Below are positions 23,412 through 36,735 of a DNA stretch of 64,000 nucleotides, one piece after another. Position numbers and translations under genes: made by a program. This DNA comes from Ailanthus altissimus (Eukaryota > Streptophyta > Magnoliopsida > Sapindales > Simaroubaceae). The stretch spans positions 15,426,501 through 15,490,500 of the forward strand of contig OX327710.1 in assembly GCA_946807835.1 (NCBI GenBank), read 5' to 3'. Position 1 is the stretch's first letter, and every line of letters begins with the position of its first letter. Below the pieces are notes generated by a model. It was not told where the DNA came from, ran no database searches, and was given only the letters and a program-made list of their open reading frames with translations.

Positions 23412-25655
23412 TATTGGCAAAAGATCTAAGATATGTAGGTGTATACATGTGTAATTGTGTCTATTATCTAAAAATATATCAAATACATATTTAAGTCTGG
23501 CGGAAGCGTGAAATTTATAATAAACACAATAAATAAAATATATTAATTGCATTAATATATTAATAGTGTACAGAACTCACCTCAATGTGTAACGTTATAC
23601 ACGTATTTTTTTCGAAGTCCGCATAGAGACCAACTTGCAGACAGTTCTAGTCACCAATATGATGGACTTGGTGAGCTAGAACAGCAGCCTTATATGCAGC
23701 ACTGAGTTTAACTCTTAAACCCCAAAATGATCAGGTGTATTTTCATCTTTTTCTCCAAAAGAATAAGAAATGAAGAATTTAAAGCAATTCACAATTGATC
23801 CAATTAAAAATATAAAAAAAAATGAAACAATTTTATTTTCTCTTTTTTTCCCTCTTGGTGCCATTTCCTTCTTTCTTTTTCTTTCTCCATTTCTTTCTTC
23901 TCTCGGCACACAAAATGAAATAAAACAATTTATTTCCTTTTCATTCTCATTTCTCGTTCACAAACACACACTTCACACTTTCTCTCTTTCTCTTTATATA
24001 TATATATAATAAAATATTAATATAATATATATAATAATAATATAAAATTAGTAATTGGTGCCAAATTTATTATTAATATAATATATATAATAATAATATA
24101 AAATTAGTAATGGGTGCCAACTATTTGGCACCCAAAATTTAATATTAATATATATAATATCTAATAATAAAATATTATATAATATAATATAAAAATATAT
24201 TATATAATAAGAGAGATATTTTGATTATTTAATAATTAAATAATTAAAATATGAAATAACTATTTTACTCCTCATAAATAGTTACCAAGTCTACCCTTAG
24301 TGGATCCCACCAAATCCTATAAACTAAACCGAGGTCCACAATGTACCACGTGTCATTATACAATTAGTAAATAATAATTATTGACTAATTCTTGTATTTA
24401 ACATTTAAATACAGACACGCACGTATTCCGTAGTATTGATGAATATTGTTAGATTAAACATTTTAATTCGACACGATGCCCCAGTACACAATGAGTACAC
24501 TCCGTATCGCGGGACTCCCTAGGTCCTACGCCCGATTCGTTAAATGAAACTATTCCATGAGTCTGTAAGCAATGCCCCACACACACGTCACAGATATTAC
24601 AAATCAGTGCGTTGAACCATGCAAGCTGAGGTTACAACGCATACGTATAGTCCTTTCGTCATGATATCTTGGAAGTGTGGGGATATAGATCATCACCGTC
24701 AAATCCCCTAGTGCTCATCCATGTCTTATCTCTAGACTAGTATTTTATTGAACAATATGTGCAAACTCTTTTACTATATTGTTTAACCTGGCGAAACTCT
24801 TTCCCAGAATTAATGCTTGTAGCCACAAGACTTTCCGAGATACAGTCTTGAAGCATCTGGATATCAAACTCCTTATACAAGCTGACGGATCCCATATCTG
24901 TATACACCGAACTCCATATGCATCAGACTATACCCAACAACACCCAATGGTCACACTATGAAAGGTCAGTGACATGCATTGAACCAAAGCATGGTGGATC
25001 ACTTACAAGTCCATCATGATACTCAGGTCAAAGCACCACTTATACTATTTAACTCGAGAGAACCCTCCGTTGACAGCTTATATAGGATGTCTATCGGAGG
25101 TCCTTATGAGTTTATCCCATATTCAGTCCTAACTGGATACCCATATGTCAATACGAACTCCAAGCTCACGGTCGATTAGGAACGACCATCTATACCCTAT
25201 AGGTACGACATATGTTGATCTATATATAAGGTATCCACCAATAGACCCACATCGGCAGAAATAGATCAGAGATAATTATTCGAGAATATACTTGCGTAAC
25301 TAGCATTTTCTGGCACTCGATTGCAACTCTTGCAACTATGCAGTTACTAGTATATTCCTAGGTTTATGTCCCATTACAGACAAGATTCCAACTCTTGGAT
25401 CTGCTGAGTATTATAACCAGCTAACACTTAACTGTGCTAATATTTGGCATTTATATCTCTCAGTGTGGCTAACTATAAGCCCTTATCTAAACTCTTTTAG
25501 ATTTGATCTGAACTCCTTTAGATCGTATAATGTCTGTAACTTTACATTGCATAATATATATTAATGGGTATTAGTGATTTAATAAGAATGTACACTTGTA
25601 TAAATACACAAATATATGTACATTCAAGGATGGCACGTAAGCACCGACCCTAACA
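23412..25655 (+). mobile_element. LTR of family A, copy A2
   Basis: About 2.24 kb, from near tattggcaaaagatctaag to the end GACCCTAACA. It aligns with A1 in one piece and with A3 as an inverted copy. ORFs inside (23770, 24779, 24979) are not conserved in reading frame between copies and look like chance. Confidence 0.7.
24003..24112. repeat. Short AT-rich direct repeat, two copies
   Basis: A unit with TAATATAATATATATAATAA and AAAATTAGTAATKGGTGCC occurs twice in a row inside LTR A2. Confidence 0.55.
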
Positions 25656-25824
25656 CTATAAGAGCAAGAAGGTTGGTCAATAAACTTTATATTATAAACT
25701 AAGTGGTAGCCGTTTTTAACTATATAGATTCCTCTATTTGTAATCTGCCACAATGGTTGATCTGCAATAGGATCATATGCGAAGGACATCTTTAGGATAA
25801 TATTTGCATCAATAGAGAGGAAAT
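25656..25824. other. 169-bp spacer between inverted family A LTRs
   Basis: Short unique segment between the two outward-opposed LTR ends, CCTAACA at 25655 and TGTTAAGG at 25825. No coding content was recognised. Confidence 0.55.
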
Positions 25825-27877
25825 TGTTAAGGTCGATGCTTACGTACCATCCCTAAATATACATTTACATATATATTTATATAAGTATACATTCCCATTA
25901 AATCGTTAATACCCATTTATATGGTACTATATAATGTAACGTTACAGACATTGTAGATCTGAAGGAGTTCGAATCAGATTTAAAGGAGTTTAGATAAGGG
26001 CCTATAGTTAGCCACGTTAAGAGAATAATTGCTAAATATTAGCACAACTAAGTGTTAGTTGGTTATAATACTCAGCAGATCCAAGAGTTGGAGCCTTGTT
26101 TATAATAGGACATAGACCTGGGAATATACTAGTAATTGCATAGTTGTAAGAGTTGCAATCGGGTGTCAGAAAATGCTAGTTGGGCAAGTATATTCTCGAA
26201 TAATTGTCCTTGATCTATTTCTGTCGATGGATACTTTTAATATATATCAGCATATATCCTACCTATAGGGTATAGATAGTCATTCCTAGCCGACTATGAG
26301 CTTGGAGCTCGTATTGACATATGGGTATCTAGTTAGGACTGGATATGGGACAGATTCACAAGGGCGTCTGATAGACACCCAATATAAGCAGTCAACGGAG
26401 GGTCTTCTCGAGTTGAATAGTATACGTGATCCTTTGACTTGAGTGCTACGGTGGGCTTGTAAGTGATCCACCATACTTTAGTTCCACGCATATCACAGAC
26501 CTTTTATGGTGTGATCGCTAGGTATGGTCCGATACTTATGGAGTTCGGTGCGTATAGATATGAGATCAGTCAGCTCCTATATGAAGTTAGATATCCAGAT
26601 GCTTTGAGACTGTATCTCAGAAAATCTTGTGGCCACAAGCAATCAATCCCGAGAAAGAGTTCCGCCAGGGTAGAACAATATGGTAAACCAGTTTGCGCAT
26701 ATAGTACAGTGAGATACGAGTCTGGAGATAAGATATGGATGAGCACTAAGGGATTTGACGGTGAAAATCTATATCCCCGCACATCTAGGATATCATGACG
26801 GAAGGACTATACGTATGCGTTGTAACCTCAACTTGTATGGTTCAATGCACTGATTTGTATATCCGTGACTTGTGCGTGGGGCAATGTTCACGGACTCATG
26901 AAATAGTTCTATTTGATGAATCGGGCGTAGGACCTAGGGAGTCCCGCAATATAGAGTGTACTCGTTGTGCACTGGGGCAACGTGCTATATTAAAGTGTGT
27001 AATCCAACAATATTCAGCACTACTACGAAAATGCGTACGTGTTTGTATTTAAGTGTTAAATACAACAATTATAAATACAACAATTAGTTAATAATTATTA
27101 TTTACTAATTATATTATAACAGGTGACGCATTGTGGACCATCGGTTGAGTTAATCTAAGTGTGAAATTTGATGGGACCCACTAGCGAGTAAACTTAGTAA
27201 CTATTTATGAGGGATAAAATAATTATTTCTCACTTTGATTATTTAACAGTTAAATAATCAAAATATTTCTCTTATTATATTATATAATATATTATTATTA
27301 TTTATATTATATTATATAGTATATTATATTATTACTATTTTTATATATATAAAGAGAAAGATAGAGAGAAAGTGAGTGTGTGGCCATTTGGCCGAGAGAA
27401 AAGAGAAGAAGAAATTGAGAAAAAAAAAAAAGAAGAAAAAGAGAAGAAGAAAGAAAAAAAAATGAAATTGTTTCACTTTTCTCTATGTTTCTAATTAAAG
27501 CAATGGTAAATTGCTTCAAATTCTCCATTTTTTATCCTTTTATAAAAAAGGATATAAACACACACCGATTATTTTAAGGATTAAGAGTTAATCCCATGTT
27601 GCGTATATGACTGCTGTTTTAACTCACCAAGCCCACCGTGTTGGTGACTAGAACTGCCCACGAGTTGGTCTCTACGCAGACTCCAAAAAATTACATGTAT
27701 AACGTTACACGTTGAGGTGAGTTCTCAATCTTTATAATATATTAATGTGATTAATATATTTATTTATTGTGTTTATTGTATATTTAATGTTTCCATCGCG
27801 TAAAAAAAAATCGTATATGATACGTGTTTAGGCAATAGACACATTTGCACATACATACACCCATATGTCTTAGATCC
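25825..27877 (-). mobile_element. LTR of family A, copy A3, inverted
   Basis: Reverse-complement relative of A2: it starts TGTTAAGGTCGATGCTTACG and ends near 27877, where the mirror of gatctaagatatg lies. The GC-richer stretch at 26460-27050 gives two plus-strand ORFs, but the same stretch is broken in A1 and A2, so they are not called as genes. Confidence 0.7.
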
Positions 27878-29611
27878 TGCTTACGTGCTATCTCATTTTG
27901 CATGAATATTTTAATTTTAATTTTAATATTTATACAATGCATATTTCTTTAAATTGCTAATTACATTAATGAAATAATAAGATGATTGTAACGTTTAAGA
28001 CATTATATGATCTAAAGGATTTTAGGTCGATGCTAAGATATTAGCAGCGCTAAGAGTTAGCAAATTCTAAGAGTTAGAAACCTTATCTGAAATAGGATAA
28101 TGGCTTGGGAATATATTAGTAATAGTTGTAAGGAGTTGCAAATTGGGATAGTAAAATTCAGATCCGGATCCGGGTTTTGCTCAATCTAGATCCAGATTTT
28201 TTTTTGTCTTGGATCATGGGTTTAGCCCTAATTTTTTAGGGCCGGGCTGAATTCGGACTTATATCTAGGCCAGGTTGGGCCAAATCCGGGTTAAGCCCGA
28301 TTTTTTATTTTTTTTCAATTTTTTTATATTGTTTTGGTAAATTTTAAACTTTTGAAGTATTTATTTTACAAAATAATTGTTAAATTTGTATTTATAGTTT
28401 GTATTGTATAGTTTGTATTTATAGTTTAATATATATAATTTATATAAGTGATACATGTACGTATAATATGCATTTATAGTTTAACATGTATTTTTTTATT
28501 TTTGTTATAACTTTTTATTTTTTCCAATTTTTTAGGTTGAATTTAAAATTTTGAGACATTTATTTTGTAAAATAATTATTAGATATATATATATATATAT
28601 TAAAGATTAGAAATTAATTTAGATTTTTTTTAAAAATAAAAATTTTAAAAAATATAAATAAAAATAACCAGATTCGAAAAAAAGCCTCGAATATTTTTGG
28701 GCTAGGTTGGGTTCCGAATTTTTCTGGATCTGAATCCGAATTAGAATTTTTTTTTCATTCCTAGCTGTAAACAATACTAAAAAATGTCATTATGCAGTAT
28801 GTTCTTGAACTCCTCATTCATGATCTATTTTGTCGATACGGATCGATCGGTGAAACCTTTATCTAGATCAGATTATGTCTATATCTGAATGGTACATATG
28901 GTTAGTTATAGCAAACCATGAACTTAGTAGAAGCTTGTATAAGCATGTAGGCATTCAGTTAGGACTGAATATTGAACAGACTTACGGGGAGCTCTAATAG
29001 ACATCCCATAAAGCCATCAATAGAAGGTTTTCTCAAGTTGCGTAGTATTCGTGATCCTTTGACCTGAGTGCAACGGTAAGCTTATAAGTGATCCATCATA
29101 TTTTGGTTCTACAGATGTCAGATACCTTTCATGGTTTGACCCTTGTGTATCGCTAGGTATGGTTTGATATTCATGGAGTCCAATGTGCATAAATATGAGA
29201 TCCGTCAGATCATATGGGTGAGTTGTATATCCTAATGCTTTGAGATTGTATTTCAGAAAGTATTACGGCCATAAAAATTAAACCAAAAAAAGAGTTTTCT
29301 TTGAAATAAACAAGATTGTAAAAGTGTTTGCGAATATTATTTATAGAAATACAAATCTGGAGATAAGTTCACGAATAAGCAAATAGAGATTTAAATCTAT
29401 GTCTCTACTCTTTCAATGATATAGATGATAGAAGGATTATACATATATGTTTTAACCTTAACTTGTATGGTCTAACACATTAGTTTGTAATATCCGTACA
29501 ATGTGCATGGGGCTTCTATCCCAAACTCACGAAAAAGTTTCATTTGATAGATTAGGCCTAGACCTAGAGTCTTACAATATGAAGTGTACTCGTTGTGCAC
29601 TGAGGTAACAT
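27878..29611 (-). mobile_element. LTR of family B, copy B3, truncated and inverted
   Basis: It begins TGCTTACGTGC, the mirror of the family B end GCACGTAAGCA, and follows B1/B2 in reverse up to about 29611. It abuts A3 with no intervening bases and lacks both true LTR ends. It is broken by about 600 bp of foreign sequence at 28150-28755. Confidence 0.6.
28150..28755. repeat. Insert of the degenerate TTCGG/GGGCTGGG type within LTR B3
   Basis: About 600 bp absent from B1 and B2. It starts with AGATCCGGATCCGGG-like phrases, has an AT-rich middle, and ends with the mirrored phrase before TTCATTCCTA. It resembles the simple-sequence hAT-type inserts seen elsewhere in the window (56233-56547), but terminal repeats are not clear. 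Confidence 0.45.
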
Positions 29612-30600
29612 CCTCGTTCGAAAAGTTTGATATGAGGAGATTACAAATGAGTTTGAGTTTAGGTGCGTCCTTAATCAAAGAGTTCGATCTGAGGAGGACA
29701 TGAATAGGCTCATTTTTGGGACTTCTCGAGATGTGGCATCCTGGGTTGAAGAGTTAGATCAAGAGAAAATATTGGGTACGAAGGATTTGTTATTAAAACC
29801 TCTCGATAATATGACATATTCGGTCAAAGAGTTCGATCTAAAGAGAGAGAGCTTAATTTTGAGACCTCTCGAATTAGACATATGTCAAATTCTAATTGTT
29901 AGAATTTGACACGTGGCTAAGCCATAAAGAATAAACTTTTGAAAGTACTTGTACAAGTGTTGGACACTTGTCATGTATTTGATTATTTTAAGAATACTTA
30001 TTGGTTAAGCATTGGTGTAGGATGCTGACAAGTGTTGGACTTAATTATTTTATTTAAGCTTATTGAATAAGCTTTGAATAAATCATTGGACACTTATCTC
30101 TTTTTCAATGGTGTTATTATCTTAATGAAGCTTATTAGATAAGTTTTGTTAATAGAAAAGCACACATTGTTTAAGATTATGACAAGTGTACTTTTGTTGA
30201 CTTAAAATAATAAAAGACTTAAGAGATATTTTGTTAAAGGCTTGGAAAATGTGTTTGTCCCTATGTTTGAGAAATAAGACAAAAATAGTTTTTGCCTTTC
30301 ATCCTTCATGTAAAAGGGTTAGGCCATGTTATATAGAAGGTGGATAAAAAATTTTTGTTCATCATCTTTGCAAGATGGAGGAAGAACCACTCTTGGTGGA
30401 GAAAAAAAAAGTGTTGCTCTTTTCTTCAAAGTCCTATTATTTCATCCAAAATTGAAAAAGCCAAAGCAAAAATTATTTTGGAAATCTTGCAAAATAAAAG
30501 TTATAATTCGAGTATTTCAAGCCCACCAAGTTAGAATCTAAAAATACCAAGGAGAGCACTTCATGTGATAGTGATATGACTCATATACAGATAATTCTAT
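29612..30600. other. No gene seen; imperfect internal repeats
   Basis: Holds several imperfect copies of a phrase like AAAGAGTTCGATCTGAGGAG (about 29617-29855), giving a short ORF at 29700-29909 without recognisable domains. The rest is AT-rich and carries no gene call. Confidence 0.4.
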
Positions 30601-31287
30601 ATGTTATATGCATTAGTTGTGGGTAGTTTGATGTATGCTCAAATTTGTACACATCCCGACATAGCTTATAATGTGGGTGTACTTAGGAGATACTTGAGTG
30701 AACCAGACATCAGTCATTGGAAAGTCACAAAGAAGGTGATCAGATATTTGTAGGGTACTAAAGATTTTATATTGATATATTAGTAATCCAACATTCTTGA
30801 CTTGGTTGGATATTCTGATATTGGTTATACGGGTTGTCCAGATGATAGGAAATCCACTTCTCGCTATATATTTATGATGGTTGGAGGAGCTATTTCCTGG
30901 AAAAGTGTTAAACAAACACTTACAGCTACTTCAACCATAGAAGCAGAGTATGTGGCATATGAGGTTACATGTCATGCTATTTGGCTACATAACTTTTTTT
31001 CAGGACTGGATTTTGTGTTATCCATACTAAAGTAGCTGAAGATCTATTGTGATAATTCTACAGTAGTTGCTTTCTCTCGTAATACTAGGAGTTCCTCACG
31101 CTCTAAGAATATTAATATTAAATATCTGTTTATTAGAGAGAAAGTTGCTTAATCTTTTGTTATCATTGAGCATATTCCTACAGAGCTTATATTAACCGAC
31201 CCACTCACTAAAGGTTTAGCTCCCAAAGCCTTTAGAAAGCATGTGACTCATATGAGAGTAATAAAGTCTTTTGTCATGCTTAAATAA
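30601..31287 (+). pseudogene. Ty1/copia reverse transcriptase/RNase H remnant
   Basis: A single frame with a few in-frame stop codons reads the end of copia pol: VGSLMYAQICTHPDIAY (RT end), then the RNase H part with GYSDIGYTGC, RKSTSRYIF, GGAISWKSVKQT, STIEAEYVA, IYCDNSTVV and LTDPLTKGL, up to TAA at 31285-31287. The three usual RNase H acidic residues (D, E, D) are still present in SDIGY, EAEY and CDNS. Everything upstream of the RT end is missing. It belongs with the LTR at 31831-32409. Confidence 0.85.
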
Positions 31288-31830
31288 TCGAAAGCTCTGA
31301 ATTATGTAAATCAGTTGCAACTATAATAGATTTATGTAATTGTTCATACTTTTATAATTGTGCATGCATATTATAATGATGATTTTCCATATATATATAT
31401 TCGTGCATTTTGTGGATATGATATTATGTTGTGAGGATATTGTAATCTAAGGCATTATGACCCGTCTCAGTGTGCTTCTTTTTTATGATTTAGCCTCATT
31501 GTGATTGTAAGGAAACAAAGCATTTTTGAGACATTTTGTGTTAGTCTCATTTTAATGAGATGCGAAGACCTTATGGAAATGAACATGTTGATCACTTAGT
31601 CATGTTATTTCTATATCACACTTGTATATACTACTATGTCACGTGTTTATTATATGTAGAACATCTTGTTAGTGCCCATATAACTTGATGCTTATAAACA
31701 CATTTTTTTGACATTATTGTATTTTGGGTAATATGCTCACATTTAAAATATTTTGATAAAGTCACATGTGGACTAATCTGGATATCGACTTTGTTATATT
31801 GGAATGACTTATACCGTCCAAGTAAAAGAT

Positions 31831-32409
31831 TGTTGGAATATTTTATATTTACTCTCACTATTTTGGTGGACTGCCATAATTATTCATTTTATTGTTTAAC
31901 AAAGACAGATTATTACGTGACTGATGTTAAATTATTTGAAGTATTTTTGTCTGATTTATTTTGTTAGTAATCACAATAATGATAATAAATCATTTTGGTA
32001 CACCCATATTTAGTAGTATATTATTTGAACAACTATGACCATTTATAAATATTATTTGTAACCCATAATGGGATGTGTATTGTGTATTTTCTTATTGAGA
32101 TGAGGTCCATCATCCTATATATTATAAGGCTAACCTATTGAGTTCATAATTTTTGTTGCACAAGGTAGATGGTAGAATTTCTCATTTTTCTCTTTCTTTC
32201 TCTCATCTCCCGTATATCTATCTCTTTCTCAATTGTAGAGAAACAAATTGCAATCGCTCAAATTCAGCCAAATTAAAGGAATTCTAATGGCTTCAAACTT
32301 ATGTATGCATTCTAAACTCTTAATATTCATGTTTTGTGGATAGAAATATTAAATTTTGAGTTTATTGAAAAATACATTTTTATCACTCTGATCCTCGAAC
32401 GTTCCAACA
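31831..32409 (+). mobile_element. 3' LTR of the copia remnant
   Basis: 579 bp with inverted ends TGTTGGAA (31831) and TTCCAACA (to 32409). A short purine-rich stretch (AAGTAAAAGAT) lies directly before it, as expected for a plus-strand element. The 543 bases between the pol stop and this LTR are non-coding. The matching 5' LTR is not in the window. Confidence 0.75.
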
Positions 32410-33119
32410 TAAAATTTTTATAACTCTTATCGAGGGCTGGAGACTAGTCTCTTTGGTTTCAGAAGACATAACTAACATCTCTACATACTAAGAAGATGCA
32501 GATTTTGTAATAGAAATACGCATGAGAAGCACTTCAAAATTAATAACAATAGCTTTTACTAAAGAAGACTCAACTCATATTTAGTATGCTTGAGCTTAGG
32601 AAACTCTACCTCAATTCCATCAACACTTAATTTTCTAATACAACTAAAAACAGCCATTAATTGGTCTATTTTTTTTTTGAAAAGTTTCAACTGTAATATT
32701 ATAAAAAAATTTCACAATATTACAATGTAGGTATATTGATATTTATCAAACAATTACCAGAATGCTTCATAAAGATAAGATAAGTCATTTGTAGCCTGTC
32801 CAAACCTATTACTCATGAGAATTATCCCATATAGAGATTTGTGCCCTTATTACGGATGGGGATATCCGACCCTCAAAACGAGGGATTTAATCTCATAAAG
32901 AGGATATCTACCTCACTAAGGAGGATAAATACACTAAACTAAAAAACACCATCGCGAAGGAGAAAAATTATAAAATTACCCTTACAATAATCTAAGTACA
33001 CCAAACTCTAATTGACTAACAATACAACCCACAATAATAACAACAATCGCAAAATACAAGTACATGAATAGTAGCCCGTGGCGTAGCTTTACAGTGGTCG
33101 GGGTTGATTGATAGCGGCT
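32410..33119. other. No gene seen
   Basis: AT-rich, non-coding. A phrase series such as GAGGATATC and CACTAAGGAGG near 32880-32930 looks like retroelement LTR sequence. Confidence 0.35.
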
Positions 33120-33315
33120 GGATCGACACCATAGAGGTGCGAGGCAAAATTTGACAATGACTTGCTGAAGTCTGGTAGTGATCCAAAACCAGATCCGCTC
33201 ATATCGTCATCCATAGCTGAGCTGCTGCACGAGCATCAGAGGAAGAGGAGGACAACGACAAGGAAACACATATCACCCAGATCCTTGTGAACTACTGGTG
33301 TTAGGACCACATACA
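33120..33315 (-). pseudogene. Coding-like fragment beside LTR B2
   Basis: On the minus strand a short protein-like stretch (MDDDMSGSGFGSLPDFSKSL, then about 22 more residues) ends at a stop near 33100. The segment is GC-richer than its surroundings. It stops at the LTR B2 border and may continue in the GC-rich stretch at 35704-35870. The family was not recognised; it could be the end of a host exon or of a retroelement ORF. Confidence 0.3.
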
Positions 33316-35703
33316 TGTTGAGTTGAGTGTCTGATATATGAATGTACATGTAATTTTAAATTTTTTTACTACATGTAGTGGAAGTATGTTAATAAAATAC
33401 ACCAAATTTAACAAATTAAACATATATATGCTCATGTATAACTATTATACAAAATTTATACATGATGAACAATTATGCTAAAATAAAATGTAAAGAACAC
33501 TTACTTAATGAAAGTAACTTTAAAAAATCTTCAAGTCCTCTAACTATCCAAGTGAAGAGTTCACATTGAAGTGTATTCTTGAATAATTCTAGTTCATAAC
33601 GATTTGGTAGGATTATAAAGTTAAAATAGTAGCTTTGATTCAGAATTTTGAGCAACATGTATTCAAACTCTTTGAATACAAATATTTGTTTCCAAGAAAA
33701 ATAAAATATTCATGCAACTCTTACATAAAACTTGAAAATAATTTTTATAGACAAATTATTTCGAACAACTCATATTCAAAATCAATTTTTCCTTATCTAT
33801 TTTTCTTTTATGCAACTTTAGTCATTCATGAGAGAAGAAAGGAAGATGAAGATGTGTAGATTCTTTCAACACTTAAGAGAACAACCAATTCTCTCTCTCT
33901 CACTCATTTTCTTGACATTGTCGAATCTTACCATGAAGTGGATGAATTAAAGTCATCCAAATTGGTTTCAAAACTTGAATATTCAATTACAAGTGTACCT
34001 ACAATTTTCATTTTTAATTGAAACAATTGATGGCCAACATTTAACCACTTCATCCATTCATTTTATTTTACATTTAAATATAAAAAAATTTGTATTGAAA
34101 AAATGTAATGGCCAACCAACTACTCTAAAAATGAAAAACATGTTTCATTTTATTTTAATGGCCTACCATTCATTTTGTTTCCACTTGCATTATGCATTAA
34201 CCATTTAATGCACAGTCCACATTTTGCATATATTATTTGAAACACAAATGGTCCACTACCATTTAATATTTTTCAACTTTTACCTTATAAATTAATTATT
34301 CAAAACACTTTTGAATAAATAATTTACTATACTTGTTTTTACTAGTAAAGTTAAAAAGTAAATTCAAGGTAAAATAATTCATGGACCAAATTGTGTCACT
34401 TGTCAACATCTTATTGATCAATAACTCTTGTTAACTAATTTAGTGATATACTTAACAATTAAGTCTTGACAAATGCATATCTCGAGGGATCCCAAAATAA
34501 TTATTCTATTATGCTGAAATTTATTAGATATAATTATTCAATCCAGTCCGCTACCATAGTATGCAACGAGTACATTTCATATTGTAAGACTCTTTAAGTC
34601 CACACATATGGAGCTCCTCTATATATCCGTGAATGATGCCCTACACATACGTTACAAATATTACAAAGTAGCGTGTTAGACCATATAAGTTGAGATTATA
34701 ACATATACATATAATCCCTCTGTCATTAATATTCTGGAAGAGCAGAGACATAGATCATTACCATCAAATCTCTATTTGCTCAACCGTGAACTTATTTCTA
34801 GATTTGTATTTTCATAAACAATATCTGTAAACACTTTTGCAATATTGTTTAACCATACGAAAACTATTTTCTGGGATTTATACTTGTGGCCATAAGATTT
34901 TTTGAAACAAAATTTTGGAGCATCAGGATATATAACTCTCTCATATGAGTTGACGGATCTCATATCTACACACATCGGACTCTATGAGCATCAGACCATA
35001 CCCAGGGACACTTAACAGTCTGACCATGAAATATTTTTGACATGTGTAGAACCAAAGTATAGTGAATCACTCACAAGCCCACCGTGGCGCTCAGGTCCAA
35101 AAATCACAAATTCTACTCAACTTGAGAAGACCTTTCATTGATGGCTTTATGAGATGTCTATTGGAGGTCTTCATGAGTCTATTCAATATCCAGTCCTTAC
35201 TGAATACATGCATACCTATACGAGTTTCTGTTAAGCTCATGGTTTTCTAAGTCTAACCATCTGAACCATGCAGATATAGATATACACTAATCGATAAACT
35301 CGCATCGATAAAATTAGATCAGGAACATAGTATTTGGGAACATATTTGCATAATGACATTTCTTAGCACCATCTGCAACTCTTTTTAGCTACGTCATTAC
35401 TAATATATTCTCAGGTCTTTATCCTATTTCAGATAAGGCTCTAACTCCTTAAATTTCGCTAACTCTTATAACTTGCTAACTCTTAACACTTATAACTTTT
35501 AGCGTTGCTAACTTTTATCACTGAACTAACTCCTTTAGACCAGATTTGAACTCCTTCAGATCATACAATGTCTGAAACGTTACAAGTACCTTACCATTTA
35601 ATAATTAATAATATTAACGATTTTAATTAAAATGATAATTGTATAAATACTATAATTAAATACTTATACATAATGGGATGACACGTAAGCACAAATCTCA
35701 ACA
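33316..35703 (+). mobile_element. Solo LTR of family B, copy B2
   Basis: 2388 bp, ends TGTTGAGTTG and AATCTCAACA. It aligns with both parts of B1. Flanking 5-mers are ATACA (33311-33315) and AGACA (35704-35708), a target duplication with one mismatch. No internal region or second LTR adjoins, so it is a solo LTR. Confidence 0.75.
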
Positions 35704-36070
35704 AGACAGTCATCAGAGGAGACTTGACTTGATGGGGAAGACAGTAGAATTGCTTGGCCACCAGAGGGAGAGGGGACAACGAGGGGACCCGCATTTTACC
35801 ATAACCCCGCAGCCTCTGGCAAGAAGGATCCCCAATCGGGTTGAGGGAGACCGGCGCTACCACAAATGAAAAAACTGAATAAGAAATTGAAAAAAAGAGG
35901 AAAAATAAACTAAAAAGCTAATAGAGAATAAGAAGGACAAAAACCTAAACTAATGGTAGTTTAAGATGCCACTGGAGAGAAGGTTGTAGCCCCTTGTCTA
36001 ATGAAGTTATATTTGGGGGTGAGCCGGCTTTTGTTATAAAGTTGAGAGGTTTTTTCTTTAAGGTTTTTCT
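35704..36070. other. GC-richer segment split from 33120-33315 by LTR B2
   Basis: Contains CCAGAGGGAGAGGGGACAAC and similar GC-rich phrases, then an A-rich part. Both strands have short ORFs but none is recognised. If LTR B2 is removed, it joins the coding-like fragment at 33120-33315. Confidence 0.3.
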
Positions 36071-36735
36071 ATAGTTGATTTTTAAGACATTTCCATTGGT
36101 TCACTTTAAAATAGCATATATATATATAATACACATAAATTTATAGGTAGAATAGTATTAAATTAGACCTGCCAATTAACAGTCTACTGTGTCGCAATTA
36201 TAAAGGTATTTTAATTTTAAAGTCATAATTGATATAAATTAAAAGTATTCATTAGTTATAAAATATGAAATACAAATAAATATAGATATTTAATAAATAC
36301 TTAGTATGTTATCATATAGTATTTTACACGCACTTTTAACTATTATATATGTAAAATTAAACATAAACACTTTTATCTGAAATTAATAATACTAAGTTTT
36401 TAAAGTTGAGATTACAATTAATTTGAATTAAGTGTTACTAATTAGTGACTATCATGTATTAATTAGTTATTAACTTTTTATATGTTCATTAACATGATAG
36501 TTTTAAAGCACTAATTAATTAGTTATACATCAAATGCCACATTTATTTAAGTATAATAAGCTTGATACTACTTCACTCTAAATATTAAGTCCAATCTAAT
36601 TATTAAACTGAGTTACAGTTGGTTGAGTGAGCTTGGTTGTGTTAAGCCTAGAAGTCTAAACTTGTCAAGTAAGAGTTCGTTTAATAGGTATTAAAATAAA
36701 ACTCTCTTAATAAAAGAAACCCTAGCTAACCTTTA
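36071..36735. other. No gene seen
   Basis: Strongly AT-rich; only short chance ORFs. Confidence 0.5.

Noticed and set aside
26463..27052. Two adjoining plus-strand ORFs of 111 and 85 residues
   Set aside because: They lie in LTR A3, and the matching part of A1 and A2 has broken frames.
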